From positions 124,001-188,000 of the forward strand of contig NZ_BBIW01000004.1 in NCBI RefSeq assembly GCF_000732325.1: 64,000 nt of DNA, in the 5' to 3' direction. Source of the DNA: Paenibacillus sp. TCA20 (GTDB lineage Bacteria; Bacillota; Bacilli; Paenibacillales; Paenibacillaceae). Position numbers and translations under genes: made by a program. Every line of letters starts with the position of its first letter. Position 1 is the first letter of the stretch. This document shows positions 44,161 to 54,169 of the stretch, one piece after another. The notes beneath the pieces are model-generated. The model was not told the DNA's origin and did no database searches. It saw only the letters and a list, made by a program, of their open reading frames with translations.

Positions 44161-45057
44161 TTAGGGAGCTTCTGGGTTCCTGTATTCATGGCTGAGGAAG
44201 GACCAAAATTGTTGACCTGCCGGTGTCAGCTCGTTCATTTTAGATAATGTGATGTGTATTAAGACATCTTCCTTCGATAGGCCGGGGATTGGTAGCTTTA
44301 TGACTCCTCGATTAGCCGATGTTACTGCGCTTTCAGGAAAAAAAGTAATTGCTTTGCCTGCCGCAACCATGTTTACAGCTGCTTCGGGTGTCGCTGCAAA
44401 CACTCTCTCCCACAAATGGGCGCCTGTTATCTGTGTAAAGCGCCCCATTCGCTCAGATATCCATCCGCAGCTCTCATAATTAACAAACATATATTTGCTT
44501 AGTTCTCCAGGATGCAAATTTGACTCGTGCGCAAAGGGATGGTTCTCGGGGACGAGAAGAATCAGTTCATCTGTCCGAATCAGCACCTTGTCAGAAGACT
44601 CCTCTAATGGGCTGCCCAGCTTGTCCAGCCTGGCCGCAATAAAGTTCTCCTCACTGCCTGGATCTGATACCTCATCAAACAAACGATTTGAAATCCGGAT
44701 GCCAGGATATTGATCTGCGAATTGAGCGATAAGACTGGATAGATAATAGGTAGAGACAATGGGATCCGATTTGATCTGAAGGCTTCCTTGATTCAGTTCA
44801 CTGAACAACTGTGCGGTCCGCCGTGCCGTCTGATCCAGATTGATCATTTGCTTGGCATAAGGCAGGATGGCTTTTCCCGCCTCTGTAAGCAGAATTCTTC
44901 CCCGTGTTGAGATGAATAGAGCGGTCCCCATATCCTTCTCAAGGCTCTTCATATGAAAAGAAACTGTTGGCTGCTTCATCTCAAGCTCCTTGGCGACATC
45001 CGTAACCTTATTCCACTTATCTATCAAAACAAGAATTTGAAATTTAATTAAATTCAT
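44161..45057 (-). CDS. LysR family transcriptional regulator
   Basis: A 298-aa LysR-type regulator. The N-terminal winged helix-turn-helix includes WNKVTDVAKELEMKQPTVSFHMKSLEKDMG (about 14-42), then a co-inducer-binding domain. I chose the ATG at 45057 because CCAGGAGGAAC precedes it by about 8 bases. It is divergent from pstS with a 322-base gap, but phosphate genes are normally PhoP-controlled, so its target may be elsewhere. CysL-like in general type. Confidence 0.9.
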   Translation of the reverse strand: MNLIKFQILVLIDKWNKVTDVAKELEMKQPTVSFHMKSLEKDMGTALFISTRGRILLTEAGKAILPYAKQMINLDQTARRTAQLFSELNQGSLQIKSDPIVSTYYLSSLIAQFADQYPGIRISNRLFDEVSDPGSEENFIAARLDKLGSPLEESSDKVLIRTDELILLVPENHPFAHESNLHPGELSKYMFVNYESCGWISERMGRFTQITGAHLWERVFAATPEAAVNMVAAGKAITFFPESAVTSANRGVIKLPIPGLSKEDVLIHITLSKMNELTPAGQQFWSFLSHEYRNPEAP

Positions 45058-45263
45058 TGCGTTGTTCCTCCTGGGTTGAAGCACTGACATTTGTAAACGA
45101 ACATTTAACATCAACATATAGTGATATTGTAAAAATAGACGCTATATTTGGGATATAAGCTCATAAATTAGCTCATTATAAGAGGGATTGCAGGTAAAAA
45201 GGCGTGCTTCTTTATATCTATTATAGATTTATTATATGTTTTAATAGATTTCATGTATACATA

Positions 45264-45280
45264 TTTAATACACATTTAAC
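45264..45280 (+). promoter_or_regulatory. Candidate PhoP box ahead of pstS
   Basis: TTTAATACACATTTAAC holds two TTTAA(T/C) repeats with an 11-base period, as PhoP boxes (TTAACA-like direct repeats) do, about 100 bases before pstS. The rest of the 45058-45379 gap is AT-rich with no gene. Confidence 0.5.
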
Positions 45281-45379
45281 AAAGGATAAATTTTAAGATG
45301 ATGCACTACCACTAGAATGAGTAATGTAAGTGGTGAACACAAATAAGACCACACACAAATTGGGGGAGGACAACCTAAC

Positions 45380-46330
45380 ATGTTCAAAAGAGTTAAGAAA
45401 TTACCTTTGATGATGACTACACTAGCGATGACCGTCGTACTCGCAGCCTGCGGATCAGGTACGGATACGAGCGGATCTGGAAATACAGACCCAGCAGGAA
45501 GTTCGAATGGCAGCGGCGGAGAAGCAACACAGCTTAGCGGTTCCGTACTTGCAGTAGGATCTACAGCGCTTCAGCCGCTTGTTGACCAAGCTGCACAAGA
45601 CTTCATGATGATAGAAGGCAATGAGAACATTACAGTTCAAGTTCAAGGCGGCGGTAGCGGTACAGGTCTTACACAAGTCGCTGATAAGCAAGCAGATATC
45701 GGTAACTCTGACGTATTCGCTGAAGAGAAGCTTGAAGCGGATCAAGCAGAACAACTCGTTGACCACCAAGTAGCTGTTGTTGGTATGGCAGCAGTTCTTA
45801 ATAAAGAAGTAGGCGTGACGGATCTGACTAAACAACAGCTGTCCGATATCTTCAACGGTAAAGTAAAGAACTGGAGTGAAGTTGGTGGAGCCGATCAAGA
45901 GATCGTAATCATCAACCGTCCAGCAAGCTCTGGTACTCGTGCTACTTTCGAGAAATATGCACTTGGCGGAGCAGCTCCTGACCTTGAAGGTTCTATTCAA
46001 GAAGAATCCTCTGGTAACGTTAAGAAGCTCGTAACTGAAACTCCTGGTGCAATCGGCTACCTGGCATTGTCCTACTTGGATGATACGCTGACTGCAGTGA
46101 AATATGAAGGTATTGAAGCAACTGTAGAAAACATTGAATCTGGTGAATATCCAGTGTGGGCTTACCAGCATATGTACACAAACGGCGAGCCGAATGAAGT
46201 AACAAAAGCATTTCTTGACTACATGGTTTCTGACGATATCCAGAACACTTATGTTGTAGAGCTTGGTTACATCCCGGTTAGCGGTATGCAAGTTGAGCGT
46301 GACGTAGAAGGTAACATCACTGAAAAATAA
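45380..46330 (+). CDS. pstS: Phosphate-binding lipoprotein PstS
   Basis: A 316-aa phosphate-binding protein of the high-affinity Pst importer. Lipoprotein signal ending LAACG (Cys near 24), a Gly/Ser-rich linker, then phosphate-contact stretches SVLAVGSTALQPLV near 55, GGGSGTGLTQVADKQADIGN near 95 and RPASSGTRATFEKYALGG near 180. GGGGGAGG lies before the ATG. It heads pstS-pstC-pstA-pstB; a hairpin after its stop probably keeps PstS more abundant than the membrane parts. Confidence 0.96.
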   Translation: MFKRVKKLPLMMTTLAMTVVLAACGSGTDTSGSGNTDPAGSSNGSGGEATQLSGSVLAVGSTALQPLVDQAAQDFMMIEGNENITVQVQGGGSGTGLTQVADKQADIGNSDVFAEEKLEADQAEQLVDHQVAVVGMAAVLNKEVGVTDLTKQQLSDIFNGKVKNWSEVGGADQEIVIINRPASSGTRATFEKYALGGAAPDLEGSIQEESSGNVKKLVTETPGAIGYLALSYLDDTLTAVKYEGIEATVENIESGEYPVWAYQHMYTNGEPNEVTKAFLDYMVSDDIQNTYVVELGYIPVSGMQVERDVEGNITEK

Positions 46331-46396
46331 TGCTGAATACGAATTAAGCGGTATGAAATCTAGATTCTAAGTAATGATTTCATACATGACCTAATG

Positions 46397-46428
46397 AGAA
46401 GAGGCGGGCAAATTTGCCCGACCTCTTT
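46397..46428 (+). terminator. Hairpin between pstS and pstC (partial terminator)
   Basis: AGAGG-GGGCAAATTTGCCC-CCTCT is a strong stem with only a weak T tail. In pst operons such hairpins protect the pstS message and reduce readthrough. Confidence 0.65.
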
Positions 46429-46487
46429 CGTTCGGTTAACGAGATGATATACAAATTATACTAAAATGATTCAAAAGGATGGTTTAG

Positions 46488-47420
46488 ATGAGCCTAACGA
46501 AGAGGGAGCCGGCGCTTGAATCCGGCGAACAGTCTCGTCCCAAGCGGGAGAAGCATTTCTACGAGGATTGGATCGGTAAAATATATACTTCCATCTGTGT
46601 AGTTTTCCTTATCGTCGTCATAGTATCAATTGTTTATTTTGTAGCCTCCAAAGGGCTTGCTACCTTCTTTGTTGACGGCGTAAGCGTCAAAGAGTTTTTC
46701 ACATCAGCAACATGGAGTCCGACATCTGATCCGGCTTCTTACGGGGCTCTGCCATTCATTGTCGGCTCCTTCGCTGTTACAATTCTGGCAGCACTAATTG
46801 CAAGTCCCTTGGCGCTCTGCGCCGCACTGTTTATGACCGAGATTGTACCTGGTAAGGGTAAGCGAATTCTACAGCCGGCCATTGAGCTTCTGTCCGGTAT
46901 TCCTTCAGTTGTTTATGGTTTTGTTGGTCTGAGTGTTATCGTTCCGTTACTGCGTTCGATCTTCGGAGGTACAGGGGTTGGTATTCTTGCAGGATGCCTA
47001 GTCTTATCCGTCATGATTCTTCCTACCATTACAAGTATTATGGCAGATGCGATTACGTCTCTTCCTGGAGGGCTCCGTGAATCCTCTTATGCACTCGGAG
47101 CTACTCGCTGGCAAACCATTGCCCGTGTTGTTATTCCGACGATGCTTCCTGCGCTCCTGACGGGTGTCGTGCTGGGTATGGCACGTGCGTTTGGTGAAGC
47201 GCTGGCGGTACAGATGGTCATCGGTAACGCTCCATTTGTTCCAACTTCATTACTGGAGTCAGCATCAACATTAACGAGTGTAATTACGCTTAGCATGGGT
47301 AACACGGCAATGGGTTCAGTGCACAACAATGCGTTGTGGAGTATGGCGCTTGTCCTGCTGATTATGACCTTCTTGTTCGTCCTGCTGGTGCGTTTGCTTG
47401 AAAGGAGAAACCGGGTATGA
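46488..47420 (+). CDS. pstC: Phosphate ABC transporter permease PstC
   Basis: A 310-aa membrane protein with a cytoplasmic N-terminal tail, six membrane helices and the family loop GLRESSYALGATRWQTIARV near 195-214. ELLSGIPSVVYGFVGL near 140 is a PstC/PstA hallmark. AAAGGATGG precedes the ATG. Its stop overlaps the pstA start (ATGA). Confidence 0.95.
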   Translation: MSLTKREPALESGEQSRPKREKHFYEDWIGKIYTSICVVFLIVVIVSIVYFVASKGLATFFVDGVSVKEFFTSATWSPTSDPASYGALPFIVGSFAVTILAALIASPLALCAALFMTEIVPGKGKRILQPAIELLSGIPSVVYGFVGLSVIVPLLRSIFGGTGVGILAGCLVLSVMILPTITSIMADAITSLPGGLRESSYALGATRWQTIARVVIPTMLPALLTGVVLGMARAFGEALAVQMVIGNAPFVPTSLLESASTLTSVITLSMGNTAMGSVHNNALWSMALVLLIMTFLFVLLVRLLERRNRV

Positions 47421-48316
47421 TGAAACCAAAAACAGCCGATAAATTAGCTACTGGCATCATCATCGCTTTCGCTGTATTTATTATTGCGATCTTGGTGGGT
47501 TTGATCGGTTATATTATATTCCGCGGCGTCAGCCATATCAGCTGGGACTTCCTTACCAGCCGGCCGCAAAACCTTCGCGGAGGAGGCGGTATTGGGCCGC
47601 AGCTCTTTAACTCCGTGTTCCTGCTTGTCTTGACCCTGATCATCACCATTCCGCTCGGCTGGGGAGCCGGTATTTATATGGCGGAATATGCGAAACCCGG
47701 CAAAATTACAAACTTTATTCGATTGGTTGTTGAAGTACTGTCTTCTTTCCCTTCCATCGTTATCGGTTTGTTCGGTTTGTTATTACTTGTTAACACCTTC
47801 GGGTTTGGCTTCTCGCTCTTGTCCGGTGCGCTCGCGCTCGCGGTATTTAATCTGCCGCTGATGGTGCGTACAACAGAGCAGGCCTTCCGTTCTGTTCCGA
47901 CGGCACAGAAGGAGGCGGGCCTTGCACTCGGCTTGTCCAAGTGGAAGATCATTACTTCCATTCTGCTTCCTGTTGCGCTGCCTAGCATGATTACAGGTAC
48001 GATTCTTGCTGCAGGACGGATCTTCGGTGAAGCGGCAGCCCTGATGTATACAGCCGGTATGAGTAGTCCGCCGCTTGACTTTACGGACTGGAATCCGTTC
48101 AGCGAAAGATCACCGCTGAATCCGATGCGTCCGGCAGAAACACTTGCCGTGCATATCTGGAAAGTAAATAGTGAGCAGCTTGCGCCTGATGCGGTTGAGA
48201 TTGCGGCAGGAGCTTCAGCTGTGCTCGTTATCCTCGTTCTCATCTTTAACCTGCTTGCGCGCTGGCTTGGACGCGTTGTATATCGTAAAATGACAGCAGC
48301 TAAGCGTATGAACTAG
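47417..48316 (+). CDS. pstA: Phosphate ABC transporter permease PstA
   Basis: A 299-aa membrane protein paired with PstC. Hallmarks are VEVLSSFPSIVIGLFGLLLL near 108-127 and the ATPase-contact loop AQKEAGLALGLSKWKIITS near 163-181. It overlaps pstC by four bases and is followed by pstB after 39 bases. Confidence 0.95.
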   Translation: MMKPKTADKLATGIIIAFAVFIIAILVGLIGYIIFRGVSHISWDFLTSRPQNLRGGGGIGPQLFNSVFLLVLTLIITIPLGWGAGIYMAEYAKPGKITNFIRLVVEVLSSFPSIVIGLFGLLLLVNTFGFGFSLLSGALALAVFNLPLMVRTTEQAFRSVPTAQKEAGLALGLSKWKIITSILLPVALPSMITGTILAAGRIFGEAAALMYTAGMSSPPLDFTDWNPFSERSPLNPMRPAETLAVHIWKVNSEQLAPDAVEIAAGASAVLVILVLIFNLLARWLGRVVYRKMTAAKRMN

Positions 48317-48355
48317 TAGAATCGGCTTTTTGTATATAGGGAGGTACTTTGAATA

Positions 48356-49114
48356 ATGCCACAACAACCTTTTAGCACAGAGGATCTGAGTGTTTTTTAC
48401 GGGGAGAAAGAAGCAGTGAAGGGAATCAGTATGGAGTTCCCGAAGAATACGGTAACTGCCTTGATCGGTCCTTCTGGATGTGGTAAATCCACGTTCCTGA
48501 GATCTTTGAACCGAATGAATGATGAGATCGCCGGGGCTCGCGTAACAGGTCATATCTGGATGGACGGCAAAGACTTGAATGCGCCAGGCACAGATGTTAT
48601 CAAGCTTCGACAGAACATCGGAATGGTGTGGCAGAAGCCAAACCCGTTCCACAAATCGATCTATAACAATATTGCATTTGGTCCGAAATACCGTGGTATG
48701 AAGAAGAAGAAGGATCTGGACGAAATTGTGGAAAAAAGCCTGCGTCGCGCCGCTCTGTGGGACGAGGTCAAGGATCGGCTTAACGATTCTGCCTTGGCTC
48801 TGTCGGGTGGACAACAGCAGCGTCTATGCATCGCTCGCGCACTGTCGGTCGAGCCGCAAATATTGCTGCTGGATGAGCCGGCATCTGCACTAGACCCGGT
48901 ATCCACAGGAAAGATTGAAGAGCTGATTACAGAGCTCAAAAAAGATCTGCGTATCGTTATTGTTACTCATAACATGCAGCAGGCAGCACGGATTTCCGAT
49001 TTTACAGCGTACTTCTTCCTGGGCAATCTCATGGAGCGCGATGTAACCGAGAAAATCTTCTCCAATCCGGAGAACCAATCGACTCAAGAATATATTATGG
49101 GACGTTTCGGCTGA
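48356..49114 (+). CDS. pstB: Phosphate ABC transporter ATP-binding protein PstB
   Basis: A 252-aa ATPase. Walker [10 protein letters not shown] near 37, Q-loop [17 protein letters not shown] (typical of PstB), signature [17 protein letters not shown] and Walker [21 protein letters not shown] lies 13 bases before the ATG. It energises PstCA. No phoU gene follows; a terminator does. Confidence 0.96.
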   Translation: MPQQPFSTEDLSVFYGEKEAVKGISMEFPKNTVTALIGPSGCGKSTFLRSLNRMNDEIAGARVTGHIWMDGKDLNAPGTDVIKLRQNIGMVWQKPNPFHKSIYNNIAFGPKYRGMKKKKDLDEIVEKSLRRAALWDEVKDRLNDSALALSGGQQQRLCIARALSVEPQILLLDEPASALDPVSTGKIEELITELKKDLRIVIVTHNMQQAARISDFTAYFFLGNLMERDVTEKIFSNPENQSTQEYIMGRFG

Positions 49115-49145
49115 TCCAAAATCATCGAGCATTCATAATAGTCAG

Positions 49146-49194
49146 AAGAGCACAGCATACTTACGGCTTAACGAGCCGAGGCTGTGCTCTTTTT
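49146..49194 (+). terminator. Intrinsic terminator after the pst operon
   Basis: AAGAGCACAGC and GCTGTGCTCTTTTT flank an inner CGGCT/AGCCG stem. Confidence 0.9.
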
Positions 49195-49304
49195 GCATAG
49201 TAGTCCGTTGAGTCAGGTTATTAGAGAGAGGGTTTGAATGGATAAATATAGAAAAAGTATAAATAAGCTTCTTCAATCCAATGCTAACCTGAAAGGGACT
49301 ATTT

Positions 49305-50549
49305 ATGGAGCAATCATTCGCCAATTGGCGTCGAAAAGGCTTGCTGCTTGGAAGTATCGGGATCTCCAGGATTGGAGATTTTGTCTATCTCATTGCGATT
49401 AACGTGTTGATTCTGAATATGACGGGTTCTCCTGCAGCCGTTGCAGGATTATGGATCATTGCACCAGCAGCCTCACTACTGACGAAATTCTGGGCTGGAA
49501 GCTTGGTGGATCGATACAATCAGCGGCAGATTATGATCATTACTGATTTGATCCGGACTGTATTTGTAGCTGCTCTCCCGCTGCTGCCCGAGCTGTGGAT
49601 GATTTATGCCTGCCTGATGATTAACAGTATGGCCTCTTCTATTTTTCAACCGGCTTCGATGACCTATATCGTTAGACTTGTACCAGCAGCAGAACGCAAG
49701 CAGTTTAATGCTTTTCAGGGTTTAACGACCTCGGGGGCTTTTCTGGTGGGTCCGGCCATTGCCGGGGTGCTGCTCATATATATGAAGCCTGATATTGCGA
49801 TCTATATTAACGCAGCATCCTTCTTGATATCAGCCTTCTTGTTATCGCTGCTCCCCAAGCTACCTATAGAGGTGCAAGAGGGAGAAGCGGCAGGACAGAG
49901 GATAACTTATCGCATGATAGCAGCTGATTGGAGCGGTGTAATGAAGTTCAGTAGATCTAACGCATATGTCATATTTGTCTACAGTCTGTTTCATTTTATT
50001 TTACTGCTAGGTATGGCGCTGGACTCACAGGAGGTTGTATTTATTCGCAGTACCCTTAAGATGTCTGAGCTGGAATACGGATTGATTGTCAGTCTGACAG
50101 GAGCAGGAAGTGTCGCCGGAGCATTTCTGAATTCGATATTAGCAAAATGGATTCCAGTCAAACATATGCTGGGAGGGGGAATGCTGCTTGTATCTGCAGG
50201 GTATCTGATCTTCTCCATCTCGAATTCATTCGTATGGGCTGCAGCTGGTTTCATCCTACTGGGCTTTTTCTCGTCTTTCTCCAATACGGGTCTGGCGACC
50301 TTTTATCAAAATAATGTTCCTGCAGCCATGATGGGCAGGGTAACAAGCATATTCGGCCTGATGGTTAGTCTGCTTCAGATAGCTGCTATTATAACGTTTG
50401 GTGTTATTGCCGAGCTCGTGTCGCTGCGTTACGTCTATTTTACAGTATCGATCGTGCTAGTCCTTCTATCGTTGTTGCTCTGGTTAATTAGTCTTCAGCG
50501 TTCGAGAGGCGGCTATTTCGATGAAGACAAGTCACAGATTAGATTGTAG
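49305..50549 (+). CDS. MFS transporter (probable efflux, MFS_3-like)
   Basis: A 414-aa major facilitator with about twelve membrane helices. The loop 2-3 motif appears as FWAGSLVDRYNQRQIMIITD near 61-80, and a similar loop in the second half carries KWIPVKHMLGGG. Architecture and the FQPASMTYIVRLVPAAERK stretch near 124 fit the EntS/macrolide-efflux-like branch. It stands alone between the pst operon and the glycine riboswitch. Substrate cannot be read from sequence. Confidence 0.88.
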   Translation: MEQSFANWRRKGLLLGSIGISRIGDFVYLIAINVLILNMTGSPAAVAGLWIIAPAASLLTKFWAGSLVDRYNQRQIMIITDLIRTVFVAALPLLPELWMIYACLMINSMASSIFQPASMTYIVRLVPAAERKQFNAFQGLTTSGAFLVGPAIAGVLLIYMKPDIAIYINAASFLISAFLLSLLPKLPIEVQEGEAAGQRITYRMIAADWSGVMKFSRSNAYVIFVYSLFHFILLLGMALDSQEVVFIRSTLKMSELEYGLIVSLTGAGSVAGAFLNSILAKWIPVKHMLGGGMLLVSAGYLIFSISNSFVWAAAGFILLGFFSSFSNTGLATFYQNNVPAAMMGRVTSIFGLMVSLLQIAAIITFGVIAELVSLRYVYFTVSIVLVLLSLLLWLISLQRSRGGYFDEDKSQIRL

Positions 50550-50725
50550 GACAGACTAACATCAACGTATGCAATGGCATTAACAGGGGTAGAAGTATAA
50601 GCAAATATAAAAGATTATGCATAATATATTATAGAAGCAATAGTGAATCCATCAGAATTTAAATATCAATGCGTTAGAAAATATAACACAAACCAGTTTT
50701 ATACAAGGTGTCATCGTTACTTTTG

Positions 50726-50754
50726 TTGACATGAGGTCGGCTTATCGATTAATC
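50726..50754 (+). promoter_or_regulatory. Probable promoter of the glycine-riboswitch operon
   Basis: TTGACA (50726-50731) and TTAATC (50749-50754) are 17 bases apart, about 65 bases before the first aptamer. The preceding 175 bases hold no gene. Confidence 0.5.
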
Positions 50755-50817
50755 TGTTTATAGTGAATTTGAAGCTTTGAATAAATACAAAAGAATAGGA
50801 CTGCGGATGAAGATCAA

Positions 50818-51057
50818 TGGGAGAGATCGCGTGGGGAAACCACGGGACACCGAAGGAGCAAGCTGATAAGCACCCGGCTTATACAGCAGAATCTCTCAGG
50901 TAGAAGAACCTTGATTCGACGCAACTCTGGAGAGAGCCGATGCGCCGCCAAAGGGGTAAGTGAGAGTGAGGGCGATTGCTGTACGCCGGCCACTTCTGAC
51001 GAAACTTTCAGGTACCAGGACAGAGAGAGGGGATGTACACCCTTACTCTGTCCTTTT
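50818..51057 (+). ncRNA. Tandem glycine riboswitch with terminator
   Basis: Aptamer 1 (about 50818-50903) has GGGAGAG, CACCGAAGGAGCAAGC and AATCTCTCAGG. Aptamer 2 (about 50925-51015) has CTGGAGAGAGCCG, CGCCGCCAAAGGGGTAAG and GAAACTTTCAGGTACCAGGA. Both fit the gcvT-type glycine motif. A terminator (GGACAGAG / CTCTGTCC with six T, 51018-51057) follows and is the likely expression platform. The genes controlled are sdaAB-sdaAA, so glycine would turn on serine breakdown. Confidence 0.93.
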
Positions 51058-51128
51058 TTGCGTGGAAGAACGGATAATTCTGCACACAATAAGCTAGAAC
51101 CTAAAACAATGAGAAATGGGGAGTTATG

Positions 51129-51821
51129 ATGACAAGGTTCAAGGATGTATTCTCAATTATCGGGCCGGCAATGACGGGACCGTCCAGCTCCCATACTGCA
51201 GGGGCTGTTAGACTTGGGCGTATTGCCCGGCAGTGGCTTGGAACGAGACCGGAGAAAGCGAAGATGATATTATACGGCTCTTTTGCCGACACTTATACAG
51301 GACATGGAACAGATCTGGCGCTGATCAGTGGACTGATGAATATGGCTACCGATGATGAGCGGATACCGAATGCAGAAGAGTGGGCTGAGCAGCTGGGAAT
51401 GGAATATGAGTTTGTCACGAGCGGTCTTCCGGCGGCACATCCGAATACCGTCAAGTTTGAGCTGTCTGCAGGAGATCGGGCTTGTACGATGGTGGGAGCT
51501 TCGATTGGTGGAGGGAACGTTACCGTCTCTTTATTGGATGATTTTCGGGTACAGCTGACAGGTGATTTTCCTGCGGTGGTGCTGAGGCACTCGGATAAAG
51601 CCGGGGTCATCGCTTCAGTAACATCTGCGATAAGTGAGTCCGGTGTTAATATTGGCTTCATGCAGGTCGATCGTAAGGGCCGGGATGGAGAAGCGCTGAC
51701 AGCAATGGAGACAGATACGATACCGGCTTCGGATGTGCTTAACAGACTGAAGTCTCTGCCTCATATTTATGATATTAAGGTCATTGATTTGAAGAAGGGG
51801 GACGATACCGATGCGGTTTAA
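51129..51821 (+). CDS. sdaAB: L-serine dehydratase, iron-sulfur dependent, beta subunit
   Basis: A 230-aa subunit of the two-part serine deaminase that turns L-serine into pyruvate and ammonia. The start holds FSIIGPAMTGPSSSHTAGAV, the family signature, and a C-terminal ACT domain (about 150-222) begins VVLRHSDKAGVIASVTSAIS. I favour the second of two tandem ATGs because GGGGAG is then 5 bases away. The stop overlaps the start of sdaAA by 11 bases. It is controlled by the tandem glycine riboswitch. Confidence 0.93.
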   Translation: MTRFKDVFSIIGPAMTGPSSSHTAGAVRLGRIARQWLGTRPEKAKMILYGSFADTYTGHGTDLALISGLMNMATDDERIPNAEEWAEQLGMEYEFVTSGLPAAHPNTVKFELSAGDRACTMVGASIGGGNVTVSLLDDFRVQLTGDFPAVVLRHSDKAGVIASVTSAISESGVNIGFMQVDRKGRDGEALTAMETDTIPASDVLNRLKSLPHIYDIKVIDLKKGDDTDAV

Positions 51822-52734
51822 GCACTTGAAGGATTTGAATGCAATTTGTACGGCAGAAGGCAAGACGCTGGCTGAGCTGATGGTTGAAGAACAGGTGAAG
51901 GAGACCGGAACACCAGAGGCTGAGGTTGTGAGGCAGATGTCGGATTACTATCAGGTCATGAAGCAGGCTGTGCATAAAGGGATGAACGAGGATACAACCT
52001 CGCGCAGTGGACTGACGGGTGGAGACGGCCAGCGGGTCCGCCATTATTTGCAGAACAATCAGAGCTGCTCGGGTGACGCCTCTACACTTGCTATGGCCTA
52101 TGCGCTTGGTGTGTCGGAAGTGAATGCTTCCATGGGAAGAATTGTGGCAACGCCTACGGCGGGTTCGGCAGGCATCATTCCCGGTGTTTTCGTAAGTGCG
52201 CAGGAGCGTTTTGGCTGGGAAGATGAGCATATGGTGAATGGCTTATTCTCTGCTGGGGCCATAGGTTATGTCATTGCCAACAATTCCTTCATCTCGGGTG
52301 CCGAGGGCGGATGTCAGGCAGAAGTCGGATCAGCGATCGGGATGGCAGCCGGGGCGATGGTTGAGCTTCGCGGCGGAACACCGGAACAGGTTGTACATGC
52401 GGTCGGCTTAGCTCTGAAAAATACACTCGGATTGATCTGCGATCCGGTGGCAGGGCTGGTTGAGATTCCGTGTATTGTAAGGAACGGATTAGGGGCAGTT
52501 ACGGCGCTTGCAGCTGCAGATATGGCGCTGGCAGGGGTACGGAGCGCGATTCCTTCTGACGAAGTCATCGACGTCATGCTTGAGGTGGGAAGCGCAATGC
52601 CGAGCCGTCATCGGGAGACGGCCCAGGGCGGACTCGCGCAGACGCCAACGGGTAAGAAGCTGACGAAACAGCTGGCAGATACGAAGAAGGAAAAAACCAA
52701 GCCTAAGAAAGCGGCAGATGAAGCAGAAATGTAG
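51811..52734 (+). CDS. sdaAA: L-serine dehydratase, iron-sulfur dependent, alpha subunit
   Basis: A 307-aa catalytic subunit. Cys residues likely to hold the [4Fe-4S] cluster are in EGGCQAEVGSA near 170 and in GLICDPVAGLVEIPCIVRNG near 208-227, a pattern typical of SdaAA. Glycine-rich ATPTAGSAGIIPGVFVSA lies near 112. The last 25 residues are a Lys-rich tail (KKEKTKPKKAADEAEM) not needed for the fold. It overlaps sdaAB by 11 bases. Confidence 0.93.
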   Translation: MRFKHLKDLNAICTAEGKTLAELMVEEQVKETGTPEAEVVRQMSDYYQVMKQAVHKGMNEDTTSRSGLTGGDGQRVRHYLQNNQSCSGDASTLAMAYALGVSEVNASMGRIVATPTAGSAGIIPGVFVSAQERFGWEDEHMVNGLFSAGAIGYVIANNSFISGAEGGCQAEVGSAIGMAAGAMVELRGGTPEQVVHAVGLALKNTLGLICDPVAGLVEIPCIVRNGLGAVTALAAADMALAGVRSAIPSDEVIDVMLEVGSAMPSRHRETAQGGLAQTPTGKKLTKQLADTKKEKTKPKKAADEAEM

Positions 52735-52843
52735 TGGATGTTGGAGCATGGTGTAGTGGATTCAAGAGTCCGAAAATATGGAACGTGTCTTAGCCACGGA
52801 ATTTATTGAGCTCCATAGTGGGTTATCCCTTATGTAACAACAC

Positions 52844-52907
52844 CAAAAAAAGCCAAGACGATTGTATAGGTTTTCAAATGAGGTCCCTGCTCGTCTTGGC
52901 TTTTTAT
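52844..52907. terminator. Bidirectional terminator after the serine deaminase genes
   Basis: AAAAAAAGCCAAGACG and CGTCTTGGCTTTTT pair across a long loop and serve convergent genes on both sides. Confidence 0.85.
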
Positions 52908-52917
52908 ATTCGCGTTA

Positions 52918-53940
52918 TTAAGCTTGGTTAAATATTTCACTGAGCAGCTTAATCGAATGTAATCTTGCCTGATGATCATAGATCGGGCTGGTTACAATGA
53001 ACTCGTTAGCGCCGGTTTGCTTCAGCATTTGATTCAATTGATCACGGACACTGTCCTTATCTCCCATGACAGAATAGCGGAGCTGCCCTTTCACAATGGC
53101 TTTCTCCTGCATATTCCAGTCCAGCTCGTCAACCGGAGGCTGCATCAGACCGAAGCGTCCACGGATCATATTGAGGAATTGCTTCTGATGTGAAGTTGCA
53201 AGCTTATGGGCTTCTGCATCTGTCTCTGCCACAAAAGCGTTTAGAGCGACCATGGCATAAGGCTCCTCCAGCACTTCGGAAGGCTGGAAGTTGTTATAGT
53301 AGTAATCCAGTGCAGGCAGCAGATAGTCTGGAGCGAAATGGCTGGCAAAAGAAAACGGCAGACCTTTGCGAGCTGCAAGCTCGGCGCTGAAGCCGCTTGA
53401 TCCGAGCAGCCAGATCGGGATGTCGAGTCCACGTCCTGGATATGCATGCACCTGCATTGATGAGGTCGACGTCGGTTTGAAATAATGCTGCAGCTCCTCT
53501 AGGCGCTGCGGGAAATCCTGACCGTCACTTCCTGGTCCGCGGCGAAGCGCGCGAGATGTCAGCTGGTCAGAACCCGGAGCACGTCCGAGACCCAGATCGA
53601 TGCGTCCAGGATACAGAGATTCGAGTGTACCAAACTGCTCTGCAATAACGAGAGGGGCATGGTTTGGCAACATAATACCGCCAGAGCCGACGCGAATACG
53701 CTTCGTCCCGCCTGCAATATGACCGATAACGACAGAAGTTGCTGAGCTTGCAATCCCCGGCATGTTATGATGCTCGGCCAGCCAGAAGCGGTTATAGCCA
53801 AGCTCGTCTGCATGCTGAGCCAGCTCAAGGGAGTTCTTCAGCGCATTGCCGATGTTGGAGCCTTCTGTTACTGTGGCCAGATCCAGAATGGAGAAGGGAA
53901 TCTCCTCTAATTTCTTATGAGTTGTAGATTCAGTAGTCAT
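52918..53940 (-). CDS. LLM-class flavin-dependent monooxygenase (luciferase-like)
   Basis: A 340-aa bacterial-luciferase-fold protein. Family marks are [13 protein letters not shown] near 14, [20 protein letters not shown] near 50 and [20 protein letters not shown] near 83, with LGRAPGSD near 122. It resembles the YwcH/YvbT-type single-subunit oxidoreductases whose substrates are unknown. I chose the ATG at 53940; AAGGAGG is 14 bases ahead, which is far but the only good site. Monocistronic. Confidence 0.9.
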   Translation of the reverse strand: MTTESTTHKKLEEIPFSILDLATVTEGSNIGNALKNSLELAQHADELGYNRFWLAEHHNMPGIASSATSVVIGHIAGGTKRIRVGSGGIMLPNHAPLVIAEQFGTLESLYPGRIDLGLGRAPGSDQLTSRALRRGPGSDGQDFPQRLEELQHYFKPTSTSSMQVHAYPGRGLDIPIWLLGSSGFSAELAARKGLPFSFASHFAPDYLLPALDYYYNNFQPSEVLEEPYAMVALNAFVAETDAEAHKLATSHQKQFLNMIRGRFGLMQPPVDELDWNMQEKAIVKGQLRYSVMGDKDSVRDQLNQMLKQTGANEFIVTSPIYDHQARLHSIKLLSEIFNQA

Positions 53941-54098
53941 TGATGTGTAGTAAGCCTCCTTGTGGTTAGTTTGTATCGTTAATCTTTCGAGATAGGGCAT
54001 AAAAAGAATAGCATTTTCATTATATCATAAATTATAGATATGTGGATCTTGCCTGAATTCATATTAGTTATGTGTAAGTTAGGGCTGTGGCATGCATG

Positions 54099-54133
54099 TA
54101 AAAAAAGCCGGCTCCATATAGCGGAGCCGGCTT
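54099..54133 (-). terminator. Intrinsic terminator after the SDR gene
   Basis: On the minus strand AGCCGGCTCC and GGAGCCGGCT pair around a seven-base loop and run into seven T. Confidence 0.9.
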
Positions 54134-54169
54134 GTCTATCACAAATAGAATTCAGTTCACCAAGAAGAG

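Noticed and set aside
45455..46291. 278-codon open frame on the minus strand inside pstS
   Set aside because: Antisense to pstS; Cys-rich random-looking translation.
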